DNA of 64,000 nucleotides, taken from Ancylomarina sp. DW003. GTDB lineage: Bacteria; Bacteroidota; Bacteroidia; Bacteroidales; Marinifilaceae. The stretch is from NCBI RefSeq assembly GCF_029029505.1, contig NZ_JAKJSD010000002.1, forward strand, positions 124,001 through 188,000, written 5' to 3'. Made by a program: the position numbers and the translations under genes. Every line of letters begins with the position of its first letter. Within the stretch, counting starts at the first letter, position 1. The notes beneath the pieces were generated by a model, which was not told the origin of the DNA, did no database searches, and was given only the letters and a program-made list of their open reading frames with translations. This document shows positions 1 through 8,710 of the stretch, piece by piece.

Positions 1-348
1 CGTACCAAAATGTTGACAGCAATTAGTGCTAATATCAGAAAAAAGAACACAAAGGCTATCATGGGACTTTTCCCATTTATTCAGGTGGAAGAAGATGCTA
101 ATATTATTCGTACCTCTGCTCAGTTCTTTGTCAACCTATCCGTTATTTCGAACAAAGAAGCCGTTTCTGGTACAAAGATTTTGCTGGAATTGATTCGTGA
201 GGATTTAAATGATGCGCGTTCGGCCTACGTCCTTTTAGGTTTACTTGATATCGATAATGAAAAAGTAAATGCGCAGGTTAGTCTGATTTACTCTGAACTG
301 GGTAGCGAGGTTAAAACCATTCTTCACAACAATGGCGTAAAAATTTAG
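1..348 (+). CDS. C-terminal part of an unrecognised protein, cut by the window edge
   Basis: The reading frame is open to the left edge, so this is the 3' end of a longer gene and the first ATG at 10 need not be its start. The visible 115 or so residues look mainly alpha-helical, with alternating hydrophobic helices and no signal peptide, membrane segment or catalytic motif in this part. The gene ends in TAG and is followed 28 bases later by a strong hairpin terminator, so it is the last gene of its transcript. I do not recognise the family. A helical-repeat (HEAT-like) scaffold is possible but unproven. Confidence 0.6.
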   Translation, partial: RTKMLTAISANIRKKNTKAIMGLFPFIQVEEDANIIRTSAQFFVNLSVISNKEAVSGTKILLELIREDLNDARSAYVLLGLLDIDNEKVNAQVSLIYSELGSEVKTILHNNGVKI

Positions 349-376
349 AGAAATAATTCTCTTAATAATGATAAAA

Positions 377-406
377 AAAACGACTGGTCAGGCGATCAGT
401 CGTTTT
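377..406 (+). terminator. Bidirectional hairpin terminator
   Basis: A perfect 10-bp inverted repeat, AAAACGACTG (377-386) and CAGTCGTTTT (397-406), is flanked by an A run on the left and a T run on the right. The inner bases can extend the stem. It sits between the partial gene and the convergent small gene at 414-644 and could serve both. Confidence 0.8.
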
Positions 407-413
407 TTGCATC

Positions 414-644
414 CTATAGATATTGCTCGTAAAATTCACGACACTCATCTTGTTCATTAGGACTTCTTCCTTCCAAAGATTGCAATCTGTACAGAATACA
501 TTTCTCCTCAGGATTTAAAAATCTGTCATCGTTGTTAGAATGAGGGTGATCATTCTTAATCTCTTTAATGCTTTCGATTACATTTGAATCACTTTGTTTT
601 ACAAGCCACTCAATTAGCACTAATTTTTCGGTTTGTAGATTCAT
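414..644 (-). CDS. Small hypothetical protein, 76 aa
   Basis: The protein is acidic, begins MNLQTEKLVLIEWLVKQ and has several Asp/Glu/Asn-rich stretches with no signal peptide or membrane segment. The N-terminal pattern resembles small antitoxin-like proteins common in Bacteroidota, which have a helix with a Leu/Ile/Trp face followed by a variable tail. No toxin gene lies next to it, so that idea is weak. Its stop codon lies just beyond a shared bidirectional terminator, which fits a real single-gene transcript. I saw no clear promoter. The function is unknown. Confidence 0.45.
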   Translation of the reverse strand: MNLQTEKLVLIEWLVKQSDSNVIESIKEIKNDHPHSNNDDRFLNPEEKCILYRLQSLEGRSPNEQDECREFYEQYL

Positions 645-808
645 CTTGTCAATTTTGATTAGGTTTGGATTTGGGTTTTTAAATTTATAAACTCACTGCA
701 AGTTAGAAGTTTATGTCCTAAAAAAACAATTTAATCTTGATTTTTTTCCGTAATGCAATCGTTTTCGATAAAATATGGAATACACGAATCTTAGCTATGC
801 GGCATAAA

Positions 809-836
809 AAAAGCGACTCCCGCAGGAATCGCTTTT
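809..836 (-). terminator. Terminator of pepD
   Basis: Inverted repeat AAAAGCGA (809-816) and TCGCTTTT (829-836), with the stem extending inward through TCC/GGA. Read on the minus strand it is followed by a run of seven T residues. It lies 24 bases past the pepD stop codon. Confidence 0.8.
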
Positions 837-859
837 CAAAATTATTTTAAAAATAAATT

Positions 860-2320
860 TTAGTTTGATGGCACATTTACTAAAATATCTAATAAGTGCT
901 TCCAAAATTTATCAACTGTCTCAATATTAATTCTCTCATCTGGTGAGTGAACATCGCGTAGAGTAGGTCCAAAAGAAATCATATCCATATTAGGATATTT
1001 CTCAAGGAATAAACCACACTCTAAACCAGCGTGAATGGAACGTGCAATTGGTTCAACATTGAACAAACGTTCATATGAAGCAACCGCTACTTTCAAAATT
1101 GCTGAATCCGGGTTTGGAGCCCATCCCGGATAACCATCGGTATGCTCAATTTCAGCACCTGCCATAGTGAAAGCAACGCCTACATTTTGTGCAATATTAT
1201 ATTTCTCGCTATCTACATCGCTACGCTGCGAAGTGGTAATGAAAATCTTATCTCCCTCGATAAACTTAACTGATGCTAAATTGTTCGAAGTCTCAACCAT
1301 ACCCGGCATACGTGTGCTCATAGTAAATACACCATGTGGACAAGCGTAAAGTGCATCGAATAAGTTATTAGAACTTGCTTTATCACAAACAAAAGATGGC
1401 ATATCTGTTGACTCAAGCTCAATTTTAAGCTTTGGCTCAGCAATAGACCAAACATTTTCCATTTCAGCTGCATAAAGATTCAAATCAATACGGATTTGCT
1501 CTTTAAACTGAGAAGGAATAACTACAAGTGCCGATGCTTCACGAGGAATGGCATTACGCAAATTTCCACCAGAGAAATCAGCTAAACGTACATCATACTT
1601 CTTATTAATCTCCCAAAGGAAACGATTCAGAATCTTATTAGAGTTTCCACGGTTCTTATTAATCTCGTCACCTGAGTGACCTCCTTGCAAACCGCTCACA
1701 TCCAAACGAACGGCGAAATAACCAGATGGAATATCTTCTCTGGTATATGACATGGTCGCTAAAGTATCGATACCTCCGGCACATCCTAAGAAAATCTCAC
1801 CTTCATCTTCTGAGTCAAGATTCAAAAGAATATCCCCACTAACAAAACCAGGCTGAAGCGCAAATGCTCCTGATAAACCTGTCTCCTCATCAACAGTAAA
1901 CAAACACTCAATTGGTCCATGCTCAAGATCGGTCGACGAAAGCAAGGCCATTTCAGCTGCAACACCAATACCATCATCAGCACCTAGCGTTGTTCCTTTA
2001 GCTTTTACCCATTCCCCATCAATCCAAGGAATAATTGGGTCGGTATCGAAGTTGTGCTCGGTAGAAGAATTCTTTTCACAAACCATATCCATATGCGATT
2101 GCAAAACAACCGTCTTTAGATTTTCCTTACCAGGTGTTGCAGGCTTCTTGATTAGCACATTACCAATCTCATCACGCTTGGTTTCAAGATTCAATTTCTT
2201 ACCAAAATCCATAAGGAATTCAATAATCTTTTCTTCTCTCTTTGAAGGACGAGGAACCTGACAAATGTCCTCGAAATGATCCCAAATAACTTTAGGCTCT
2301 AATCCGCTAAGTACGCTCAT
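860..2320 (-). CDS. pepD: Aminoacyl-histidine dipeptidase (PepD, M20C)
   Basis: A cytosolic metallopeptidase predicted to hydrolyse Xaa-His and other dipeptides such as carnosine. It has the di-zinc M20 layout: LQSHMDMV at about 73-80 (ligand His76, with Asp78 of the HMD motif), GADDGIG at 113-119 (bridging Asp), DEETGLSG at 144-151 (general base Glu and zinc ligand), NLDSEDEG near 168, GGHSGDEI and a late HAGLECG containing the last zinc His. At 486 residues it matches the PepD family, which is longer than most M20 enzymes. There is no signal peptide, so it is cytosolic. It is transcribed alone: a candidate -7 box lies about 80 bases upstream and a hairpin terminator follows. All visible catalytic motifs are intact. 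Confidence 0.95.
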   Translation of the reverse strand: MSVLSGLEPKVIWDHFEDICQVPRPSKREEKIIEFLMDFGKKLNLETKRDEIGNVLIKKPATPGKENLKTVVLQSHMDMVCEKNSSTEHNFDTDPIIPWIDGEWVKAKGTTLGADDGIGVAAEMALLSSTDLEHGPIECLFTVDEETGLSGAFALQPGFVSGDILLNLDSEDEGEIFLGCAGGIDTLATMSYTREDIPSGYFAVRLDVSGLQGGHSGDEINKNRGNSNKILNRFLWEINKKYDVRLADFSGGNLRNAIPREASALVVIPSQFKEQIRIDLNLYAAEMENVWSIAEPKLKIELESTDMPSFVCDKASSNNLFDALYACPHGVFTMSTRMPGMVETSNNLASVKFIEGDKIFITTSQRSDVDSEKYNIAQNVGVAFTMAGAEIEHTDGYPGWAPNPDSAILKVAVASYERLFNVEPIARSIHAGLECGLFLEKYPNMDMISFGPTLRDVHSPDERINIETVDKFWKHLLDILVNVPSN

Positions 2321-2398
2321 TGTTTATTTTTTTATTTGAGATGATTCGTGTTTAACTTATCAATCTCAATTGATGTTAGTATTCTTTTTTAACAAATC

Positions 2399-2406
2399 CA
2401 AAGGTA
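2399..2406 (-). promoter_or_regulatory. Candidate -7 box for pepD
   Basis: On the minus strand this reads TACCTTTG, an exact match to the Bacteroidota TAnnTTTG element, about 80 bases upstream of the pepD start. No good TTG -33 element lies at the right distance, so confidence is limited. Confidence 0.4.
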
Positions 2407-2525
2407 ATAAAAGCTAGCATAAAATTAATGTTCCAATTTATGATTTCCTTTAAGCTTTGCTATTATTCAAACAGTAAATAAAAATATAAATTATATAGAC
2501 CTTTCTGCTCAAGCCGCATGGCTTT

Positions 2526-2567
2526 TACTTTTCTCCTTAAATGAGAAAAGTAAACAAAAGAATCAAG
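2526..2567 (+). repeat. Dispersed intergenic hairpin element, copy 1
   Basis: A perfect 10-bp stem (TACTTTTCTC at 2526-2535 and GAGAAAAGTA at 2543-2552, loop of 7) is followed by AACAAAAGAATCAAG. The same plan, a short perfect hairpin and then CAAAA..aa.TCAAG, recurs at 9879-9919. Elements of this look are common in Bacteroidota intergenic DNA. Function unknown. Confidence 0.5.
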
Positions 2568-2839
2568 TCAGCCTGATCCTTGTTTGCTCTACAAACTTAA
2601 ACCTGTATCACGCCTAACGGCAGGCTGACAAACCACGCTCTTAAATAAATATCCAATTGAATACTATATCATACAACAAACTCTATAAACATCTTCAAAA
2701 TTCAAATATTGTCATATCTCTACATTACTGTTCCTGCAAAGTTTTCAGATTTTATGTCGTTTTGTCAGACGAAAACTCGTGGCACAGGCTTTGATAAAAC
2801 TGAATCGTAAAATCTAAATAACAATTAAAATTTAAAAAT

Positions 2840-4891
2840 ATGTCAACAGGAAAAATTGGTGTTACCAGTCAGGATCTGTTCCCGATCATTAAAAAATTCT
2901 TATACTCAGATCACGATATCTTTTTACGTGAGATCGTTTCGAATGCTGTAGATGCTACTCAAAAACTTAAAACTCTATCTTCAACAGGTGAATTTAAAGG
3001 TGAACTTGGTGAGCTTACAGTAGATGTAAAACTTGACAAAGAAGCAAAGACATTAACAATCTCTGACCGTGGTATCGGTTTAACTAAGGAAGAAGTTGAA
3101 AAATATATCAACCAAATTGCTTTCTCTGGTGCAGAGGAGTTCATGGACAAGTATAAAGATCAAGCAAATGCCATTATTGGTCACTTTGGTTTAGGTTTCT
3201 ACTCTTCATTTATGGTATCTGATAAAGTCGATATCATTTCTCTTTCTCACAAAGAAGGTGCTCAAGCTGTAAAGTGGAGCTGTGAAGGTAACCCGGAATA
3301 CACACTTGAAGAAGTTGAAAAGGCGGATCGTGGTACTGATATCGTGATGCACATTTCAGAAGATGAGAAAGAATTCCTAGAGGAAGGGCGTATTCAGGAT
3401 CTTTTAAATAAGTACTGTAAGTTCTTACCAATTGAGATTACTTTCGGAAAGAAAAAAGAGTGGAAAGATGGTAAAGAGGTTGTTACTGAAGAAGCAAATC
3501 TTATCAACGATACAACACCGGCTTGGACTAAAAAGCCATCTGATTTAACTGAAGAAAACTATAAAGATTTCTACCGTCAGCTTTACCCAATGGGTGAAGA
3601 GCCATTGTTCCACATTCACTTGAATGTTGACTACCCGTTCAACCTGACAGGTATTCTTTATTTCCCAAAGATTAAAAACTCAGTAGAAATTCAGAAGAAC
3701 AAGATTCAATTGTACTGTAACCAGGTATTTGTTACCGATTCAGTAGAAGGTATCGTTCCTGAATTCTTGACTCTGTTACATGGTGTAATTGACTCACCAG
3801 ATATTCCATTGAACGTATCTCGTTCATATCTTCAGTCTGATGGAAATGTAAAGAAAATTTCAAACCATATCACTAAAAAAGTAGCTGATAGTTTATTCGA
3901 TATCTTCAAAAAAGATCGTGAAGACTTTGAAAACAAATGGGATGATTTAAGAATTTTCGTTCAGTACGGTATGCTTAGCGAAGAGAAATTCTACGATCGT
4001 GCTAAGAAATTCATGTTGCTTAAGAATACAGATGGTAAGTATTTCACAACTGAAGAATACGAAACTATCGTTAAGGAAAACCAAACTGATAAAGAAGGTA
4101 ATATGATTTGCTTATATGCTACCAATGCAGAAGAGCAATACACCTATATCGACCTGGCTAAAGCTAAAGGGTACGATGTTCTGTTGATGGATAGTCAGTT
4201 GGATAATCACCTAATTAACACGCTGGAGCAGAAGACAACAACGACTAAATATGTGCGTGTTGACTCTGATGTTGTTGATAAGTTGATTCAGAAAGATGAA
4301 GTAAAAGCTTCAAACTTGACAGAAGAGCAAAAGAACGATTTAATTCCGGTATTCAACTCACAATTGCCAAGCGAGAAGGTTAACTACATTGTTGCTTTCG
4401 AATCATTAGGTGCAGAATCTCAGCCGGTAATGATTACTCAAGCTGAATTTATGCGTCGTATGAAAGATATGGCTGCTATGAATCCTGGAATGGCAATGTA
4501 CGGTGAAATGCCTGATTCATACAACTTAGTTGTTAATACTGATCACGCACTTATTGAGACAATTCTTGCAAGTAAGGATGCTGAATTAAGCGATAAAATT
4601 GCTGAAGTTGCTGCGAAGTTGACTCCAGTTGTTGCAGAAAGAGATGCTCTTGAAGCACTTAAGAAGGATAAGAAAGAAGATGAAGTTCCTCAGGAAGAAA
4701 AAGATAAAATGACTGAGGTACAGAAACAAATTACAGAGATTAATGCTGAACGCGAGGCTCTATTAACAGGCTTTGGTAAGGACAATCAAATTGTGAAACA
4801 ATTGATCGACCTTGCATTACTTGCTAACAACATGCTTAAAGGCGAAGAATTAGCTAAGTTCGTGAAGCGTAGCATCAAGCTAATCAAATAG
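2840..4891 (+). CDS. htpG: Chaperone protein HtpG (bacterial Hsp90)
   Basis: ATP-dependent cytosolic dimeric chaperone that helps client proteins fold under stress. The N-terminal GHKL ATPase domain is clear: FLREIVSNAVDAT at about 28-40 (catalytic Glu31, Asn35), SDRGIGLT near 75-82 and GHFGLGFYSSFMVS, the lid and phosphate-binding loop. The middle domain with NVSRSYLQ follows, then the C-terminal dimerisation domain. At 683 residues it is slightly longer than E. coli HtpG (624), mostly from an acidic, Lys-rich insert near 610-640, as in other Bacteroidota homologues. It stands alone between a long upstream region and a hairpin terminator. No housekeeping-type promoter was seen, consistent with heat-shock control, which is an inference. 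Confidence 0.97.
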   Translation: MSTGKIGVTSQDLFPIIKKFLYSDHDIFLREIVSNAVDATQKLKTLSSTGEFKGELGELTVDVKLDKEAKTLTISDRGIGLTKEEVEKYINQIAFSGAEEFMDKYKDQANAIIGHFGLGFYSSFMVSDKVDIISLSHKEGAQAVKWSCEGNPEYTLEEVEKADRGTDIVMHISEDEKEFLEEGRIQDLLNKYCKFLPIEITFGKKKEWKDGKEVVTEEANLINDTTPAWTKKPSDLTEENYKDFYRQLYPMGEEPLFHIHLNVDYPFNLTGILYFPKIKNSVEIQKNKIQLYCNQVFVTDSVEGIVPEFLTLLHGVIDSPDIPLNVSRSYLQSDGNVKKISNHITKKVADSLFDIFKKDREDFENKWDDLRIFVQYGMLSEEKFYDRAKKFMLLKNTDGKYFTTEEYETIVKENQTDKEGNMICLYATNAEEQYTYIDLAKAKGYDVLLMDSQLDNHLINTLEQKTTTTKYVRVDSDVVDKLIQKDEVKASNLTEEQKNDLIPVFNSQLPSEKVNYIVAFESLGAESQPVMITQAEFMRRMKDMAAMNPGMAMYGEMPDSYNLVVNTDHALIETILASKDAELSDKIAEVAAKLTPVVAERDALEALKKDKKEDEVPQEEKDKMTEVQKQITEINAEREALLTGFGKDNQIVKQLIDLALLANNMLKGEELAKFVKRSIKLIK

Positions 4892-4895
4892 TCTG

Positions 4896-4913
4896 TTCGA
4901 ATAAAAATTCGAA
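4896..4913. repeat. Short perfect palindrome after htpG
   Basis: TTCGAAT (4896-4902), a loop of four A, then ATTCGAA (4907-4913), starting five bases after the htpG stop. With the next hairpin it forms a double stem behind htpG, possibly stabilising the mRNA 3' end. Confidence 0.45.
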
Positions 4914-4927
4914 TCTAGTTCAAGATA

Positions 4928-4958
4928 GAAAGCCACAACCTATGGGAATGTGGCTTTC
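4928..4958 (+). terminator. Terminator of htpG
   Basis: GAAAGCCACA (4928-4937) pairs perfectly with TGTGGCTTTC (4949-4958) and is followed by TTATTTTTAT. An ATG at 4942 lies inside the loop, which argues against using it as the start of the following gene. Confidence 0.8.
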
Positions 4959-5010
4959 TTATTTTTATATAAAGCTTATCTTTGAGTCAAATTTAGATAC
5001 GATTATACCT

Positions 5011-5466
5011 ATGGAAAGAACTGAAATCATCAATTACATATTTGATGCACTTTATGCCCAGCCTGAAAATGAGTCATTGGATATTGCTTGTTGGGGAATG
5101 GAACACCTCAAGATTAACGATGAAGATCCAATTTACGAAACCATTATCGAAGAGTTTCTACAGAACGAATGGGCAACAGATGAAGGGCTTGGTTTCTTAC
5201 AACTTACTCCTGAGGGACGCGATATCATTAATGTTTTTGGATCGTATACAGCTTTCATGGCAACCTACATGCAACCAGCTCCAAAGCTTAAACCTGCTGT
5301 TAGCTTAAAAACAATTAGCCTGGTTCTTAATCTACTTTTGGTCCTGTTTATTGCTATGTTATTGGTGACAAAAAATAAGGATAATAAAATAATCGATGAT
5401 CAAAAAACTCAAATTGAAAAACAACAGTCAACTATTGATTCCATAAAAAATAGAATTAAGAAATAA
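5011..5466 (+). CDS. Tail-anchored-like membrane protein of unknown function, 151 aa
   Basis: I do not recognise this family. The start at 5011 (MERTEIINYIFDALYAQ) is preferred over an in-frame ATG at 4942, because the latter lies in the loop of the htpG terminator. Residues 1-80 look like a small winged-helix fold, with LTPEGRDIINVFGSY resembling the wing and last helix. One hydrophobic membrane segment follows at about 101-119, then a charged coiled coil to the C-terminus (DQKTQIEKQQSTIDSIKNR). A cytosolic domain in front of a single membrane helix suggests a small membrane-bound regulator or adaptor. It appears to be transcribed alone, with a hairpin terminator behind it. Confidence 0.7.
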   Translation: MERTEIINYIFDALYAQPENESLDIACWGMEHLKINDEDPIYETIIEEFLQNEWATDEGLGFLQLTPEGRDIINVFGSYTAFMATYMQPAPKLKPAVSLKTISLVLNLLLVLFIAMLLVTKNKDNKIIDDQKTQIEKQQSTIDSIKNRIKK

Positions 5467-5536
5467 AACCAATGTTGTAGAGTAATTAAGTATTCAATCA
5501 ATTATAAATTGATAAAGTCATATAACAATTAGCATA

Positions 5537-5569
5537 AAAAGAACTTGGGGATATTATCCAGGTTCTTTT
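5537..5569 (+). terminator. Hairpin terminator
   Basis: AAAAGAACTTGG (5537-5548) pairs with CCAGGTTCTTTT (5558-5569), with one G-T wobble, followed by a T-rich tract. It ends the transcript of the gene at 5011-5466. Confidence 0.7.
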
Positions 5570-5667
5570 TCATTTTCCCCTACATTTACAAAGAATCAAA
5601 TTCCAAAAGATATAATTTCTCGCTCATCATAAAAAAAAGATGTATTTTAGTATAAAACCTACTAAAT

Positions 5668-8600
5668 ATGAAAGTTGAGAAAGATTTCAGCAACAATGAA
5701 ACAAAACAGTTATGGGATGATTTTAGTGCAATATCTCAAGAAGAATTGTTTCAAAGCTTTAATGTATACATAAGCGAACTCCATAATATTTTAGAAACTT
5801 ACACTAAGAACTATAACTCACTACATCAATCAAAAACAGAAGTTAAAAGTGATTTCGCCAGCCTAAGTGAATTTAAACAACATATACTTAATCTTTTAGT
5901 AAAAAGTCAAGACAACATTCTTGACAAAGGTTTTAGAGAGTTAACTCACAATTATTTCTCTCAGATCAATACTTTAGGTTTAAAAAAAACGATCAGTCGA
6001 AAAGAAAAGTTCTCACCCTATACTTTCCACAAAAAAGATAAACTGTCTCTTTTTTTCAAAAAATTAAGCCTAAACACCAAGTTCAACTTCAATGTTCGCA
6101 GAAAAAAAACTTTCAATATCTTTCGCAGAATATTTAAAATGAATCTTCTGGGGCTCGATACTTTCCAAAGACGTAAAATTCCATATAAAAATATGGTAGA
6201 CTACTACTTTGGAACTCAGCTCCCGAAAACTTTGGCAAATAGTTTCCAAGAAGTTATGCAAGTAAAAAGTTCCGTTTTACTTGATCTATGGCAATTCGAT
6301 AAAGATTTTGAAACAGAAGTTCAAAATCAATTATTAGAAAGTCAGAACGACAAAATTCAATTGAATCCAGATCGTAAATCAATCGAAGAACTCATTGAAA
6401 AACAAGAACAACGTCTTAAGGATTTAAGCAGCAAACTAAAAGATACTATTGCACAAACAAACTCTGATCATTTTGAAATGCTTGATCAGGCATTGCTGTG
6501 TGTGGATTCGCCAGAACTATCTCGAAAAAAGTTTCATGTAAATGAAATCAAATCTGAAAAAAATCAAGTTTTCACCACTATTGATTTGGAAAATGAGAAA
6601 TGGAACAATACACATAAAACCCTATTAGACGATTGGTCATTAGATCTTGAAATTGCACAACTCTATTTTACTGTTCTAAATGATTACACACTTTTACATT
6701 CTAAGATCAGTAAGTTTATCGATGAGCATTTAAGCTTGAATATTGAACAATTACGTGAGTTTATAATTTCTACGACCAAACAAATTCAGGATAATGCCGC
6801 AACATCCAAAGAATTATCTCATATCTTAAAAAAAGAAAGAACGAACATCACCCATAATTTTATTGATAAAATATTAGCCAAAACAATTAATAAATTATCC
6901 GGAAGCATAAATCAAGATCTGGAAAAGTTCAGTTCCAAAATTACCAAACTGACAAATCATGTTTCGAATAGGCGTAGTTTTATCAAAAGTAAAAACTATG
7001 AACGTGGCATACGCAGTACTGAAATCAACTGGCTATCTCCTAAAGAACTCTTAAACTTTGAGGCACTTCCTCATTTCGAACTATCAATAGCAGAAATCAA
7101 ACAATTTATTGAAGACAACCTAAAAAAGGCAAGGGTTAAACTTTTTGCTGTTGGTACTGTGAGTGACTTTAGCCTTGAGTCGGCTCAAATGATGTTACAA
7201 GAGAAAAAAGGTGCTATTAAATCAACTGTGCAAGTTGCTGAAGAAGGTTTAAACCGTTCTCTAGGTCATTTAGATGAGGTAATCGAATTCATGGATCTGA
7301 TAAAGAAAGATCCACAAGAAAAACTTCACCAAACCATTACGACATTCAATACTGAAATTCAGAAATTAAAAAATATCGATACCCTCCTGGAACTGAATTT
7401 AAAGATTGTAAAGATACAAGCAGTAGAAAGATCTAAAAAGCTGCGTAAGGATGCGATAGCATGGCTACTGAATATTGTTCCTAAAAGCATCGATTACCTT
7501 AAAATGCATTTATCCGGCAAATCGAGCTATATTTCAAATATCAAGAAACATTTTGGTCTTAATGAAGAGAAAATCCAAATATCTCATGAGCTACCGGAAT
7601 TTATTCGTCAAACAGAATTGGCGTTAAAAAAATTGCCTTTTGTGTATCAACGTCTTTACCAATTAACACCTACTGATGAAGATCGTTTCTTTGTTAGTCG
7701 GGAAGCTGAGTTGGAAAGCTTGGAGAAAGCCTTTTCAGATTGGAATAAAAATCGTTTTGTTACGACAGCTCTAATTTCCGAAAAAGGAAACGGAGCCACT
7801 TCTCTACTAAAATTTTTTCTCAATAAAATTGAAACAGATATTCCGGTTATCCACGAGTCTCCGGATATGAAGATTTACAACACTCTGGATTACCTAAAAT
7901 TTTTCTCCGAAATATTTCAACAGGAAACATTTAAATCCAACGAAGAAATTATTGACTACCTAAATAACAGAACAGATGGTTTGATTCTTATTTTGGAAAG
8001 TCTTCATCACTTTTTCATAAAAAAAGTAAATGGTTTCGAATACCAGAAAATGCTTTTCGAACTCATGTCAAGAACATCAAAAAGAGTTTTCTGGGTTGGA
8101 AGTTATACCATTCACTCCTGGGAATATCTAAAGAAAACAGTAGGTACCTCTGAACATTTTATAAAAGAGATTCAATTGGCAAAATTCAATGGGGAAACTC
8201 TGGATGAGGTTGTTTTTAAACGCAATAACCTTAGTGGGTATAAAATCAAATTTGAACCATCAAGAGAAAGCAGAAACTCCAAATCATTTCAAAAAATGAA
8301 GGAAGATGAAAAACAAATCTTCTTAAGGAAACAGTTTTTTATTGAGCTCAATCAAATGTCTAATGGTAATGTTAGTTTGGCACAACTTTACTGGCTGCGT
8401 TCCACTCGCTCTGTGAGCGATGATACCATAAACATTGGTTCTCTTAGGGAGATTGATGTTTCCTTTATTAAGGACTTACCAACCGAGCACTTATTTGCCA
8501 TGCATAACATACTAATACACGATGGTCTTAAACTGGAAGATTATGCTCTAAGCTTAAATGTTCCCGAAAGTAAATGCCGAAACGTTTTAATTCCTATGCT

Positions 8601-8703
8601 TGAAAAAGGCTTACTCATTCGTCCCAAAGAGAAATTCAACATCAATCCAATCATATTCAGACAGGTCGTTAGCTTACTAAAGTCCCATAATTTTATCAAC
8701 TAA
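5668..8703 (+). CDS. Large coiled-coil protein with degenerate P-loop ATPase domain and C-terminal winged helix
   Basis: Family not recognised. Residues 1 to about 200 are basic and helical. Residues 200 to about 640 are rich in coiled coil and resemble a long rod. A STAND/ORC-like AAA module begins with FFVSREAELESLEKAF near 673-690, the usual entry to such domains. The Walker A equivalent is S704-E-K-G-N-G-A-T-S712: the glycine frame is kept but the lysine is Ala710. The Walker B-like strand is DGLILILES at 770-778 with Glu777. A GSYTIHSWEYL sensor-like segment follows, then a winged-helix-like tail around 940-1011. No signal peptide or membrane segment was seen, so it is probably cytosolic. 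It lies 7 bases upstream of an mscS-type gene, so the two are almost certainly co-transcribed. It probably does not hydrolyse ATP in the standard way. Confidence 0.7.
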   Translation: MKVEKDFSNNETKQLWDDFSAISQEELFQSFNVYISELHNILETYTKNYNSLHQSKTEVKSDFASLSEFKQHILNLLVKSQDNILDKGFRELTHNYFSQINTLGLKKTISRKEKFSPYTFHKKDKLSLFFKKLSLNTKFNFNVRRKKTFNIFRRIFKMNLLGLDTFQRRKIPYKNMVDYYFGTQLPKTLANSFQEVMQVKSSVLLDLWQFDKDFETEVQNQLLESQNDKIQLNPDRKSIEELIEKQEQRLKDLSSKLKDTIAQTNSDHFEMLDQALLCVDSPELSRKKFHVNEIKSEKNQVFTTIDLENEKWNNTHKTLLDDWSLDLEIAQLYFTVLNDYTLLHSKISKFIDEHLSLNIEQLREFIISTTKQIQDNAATSKELSHILKKERTNITHNFIDKILAKTINKLSGSINQDLEKFSSKITKLTNHVSNRRSFIKSKNYERGIRSTEINWLSPKELLNFEALPHFELSIAEIKQFIEDNLKKARVKLFAVGTVSDFSLESAQMMLQEKKGAIKSTVQVAEEGLNRSLGHLDEVIEFMDLIKKDPQEKLHQTITTFNTEIQKLKNIDTLLELNLKIVKIQAVERSKKLRKDAIAWLLNIVPKSIDYLKMHLSGKSSYISNIKKHFGLNEEKIQISHELPEFIRQTELALKKLPFVYQRLYQLTPTDEDRFFVSREAELESLEKAFSDWNKNRFVTTALISEKGNGATSLLKFFLNKIETDIPVIHESPDMKIYNTLDYLKFFSEIFQQETFKSNEEIIDYLNNRTDGLILILESLHHFFIKKVNGFEYQKMLFELMSRTSKRVFWVGSYTIHSWEYLKKTVGTSEHFIKEIQLAKFNGETLDEVVFKRNNLSGYKIKFEPSRESRNSKSFQKMKEDEKQIFLRKQFFIELNQMSNGNVSLAQLYWLRSTRSVSDDTINIGSLREIDVSFIKDLPTEHLFAMHNILIHDGLKLEDYALSLNVPESKCRNVLIPMLEKGLLIRPKEKFNINPIIFRQVVSLLKSHNFIN

Positions 8704-8710
8704 TTGCATC

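Larger units (their letters stand above)
2321..2839. other. 519-base divergent intergenic region between pepD and htpG
   Basis: No ORF of gene quality is present. It holds the candidate pepD -7 box near 2400 and the hairpin element at 2526-2567. A GC-richer stretch near 2575-2645 has imperfect dyad symmetry (CAGCCTG near 2579 against CAGGCTG near 2623). AT-rich sequence in front of htpG follows. No TAnnTTTG element was found close to htpG, so its promoter may be of a different (stress) type. Confidence 0.5.

Noticed and set aside
4942-5010. N-terminal extension MGMWLSYFYIKL of the small membrane protein
   Set aside because: The ATG lies in the loop of the htpG terminator, and the extension is unlike the rest of the protein.
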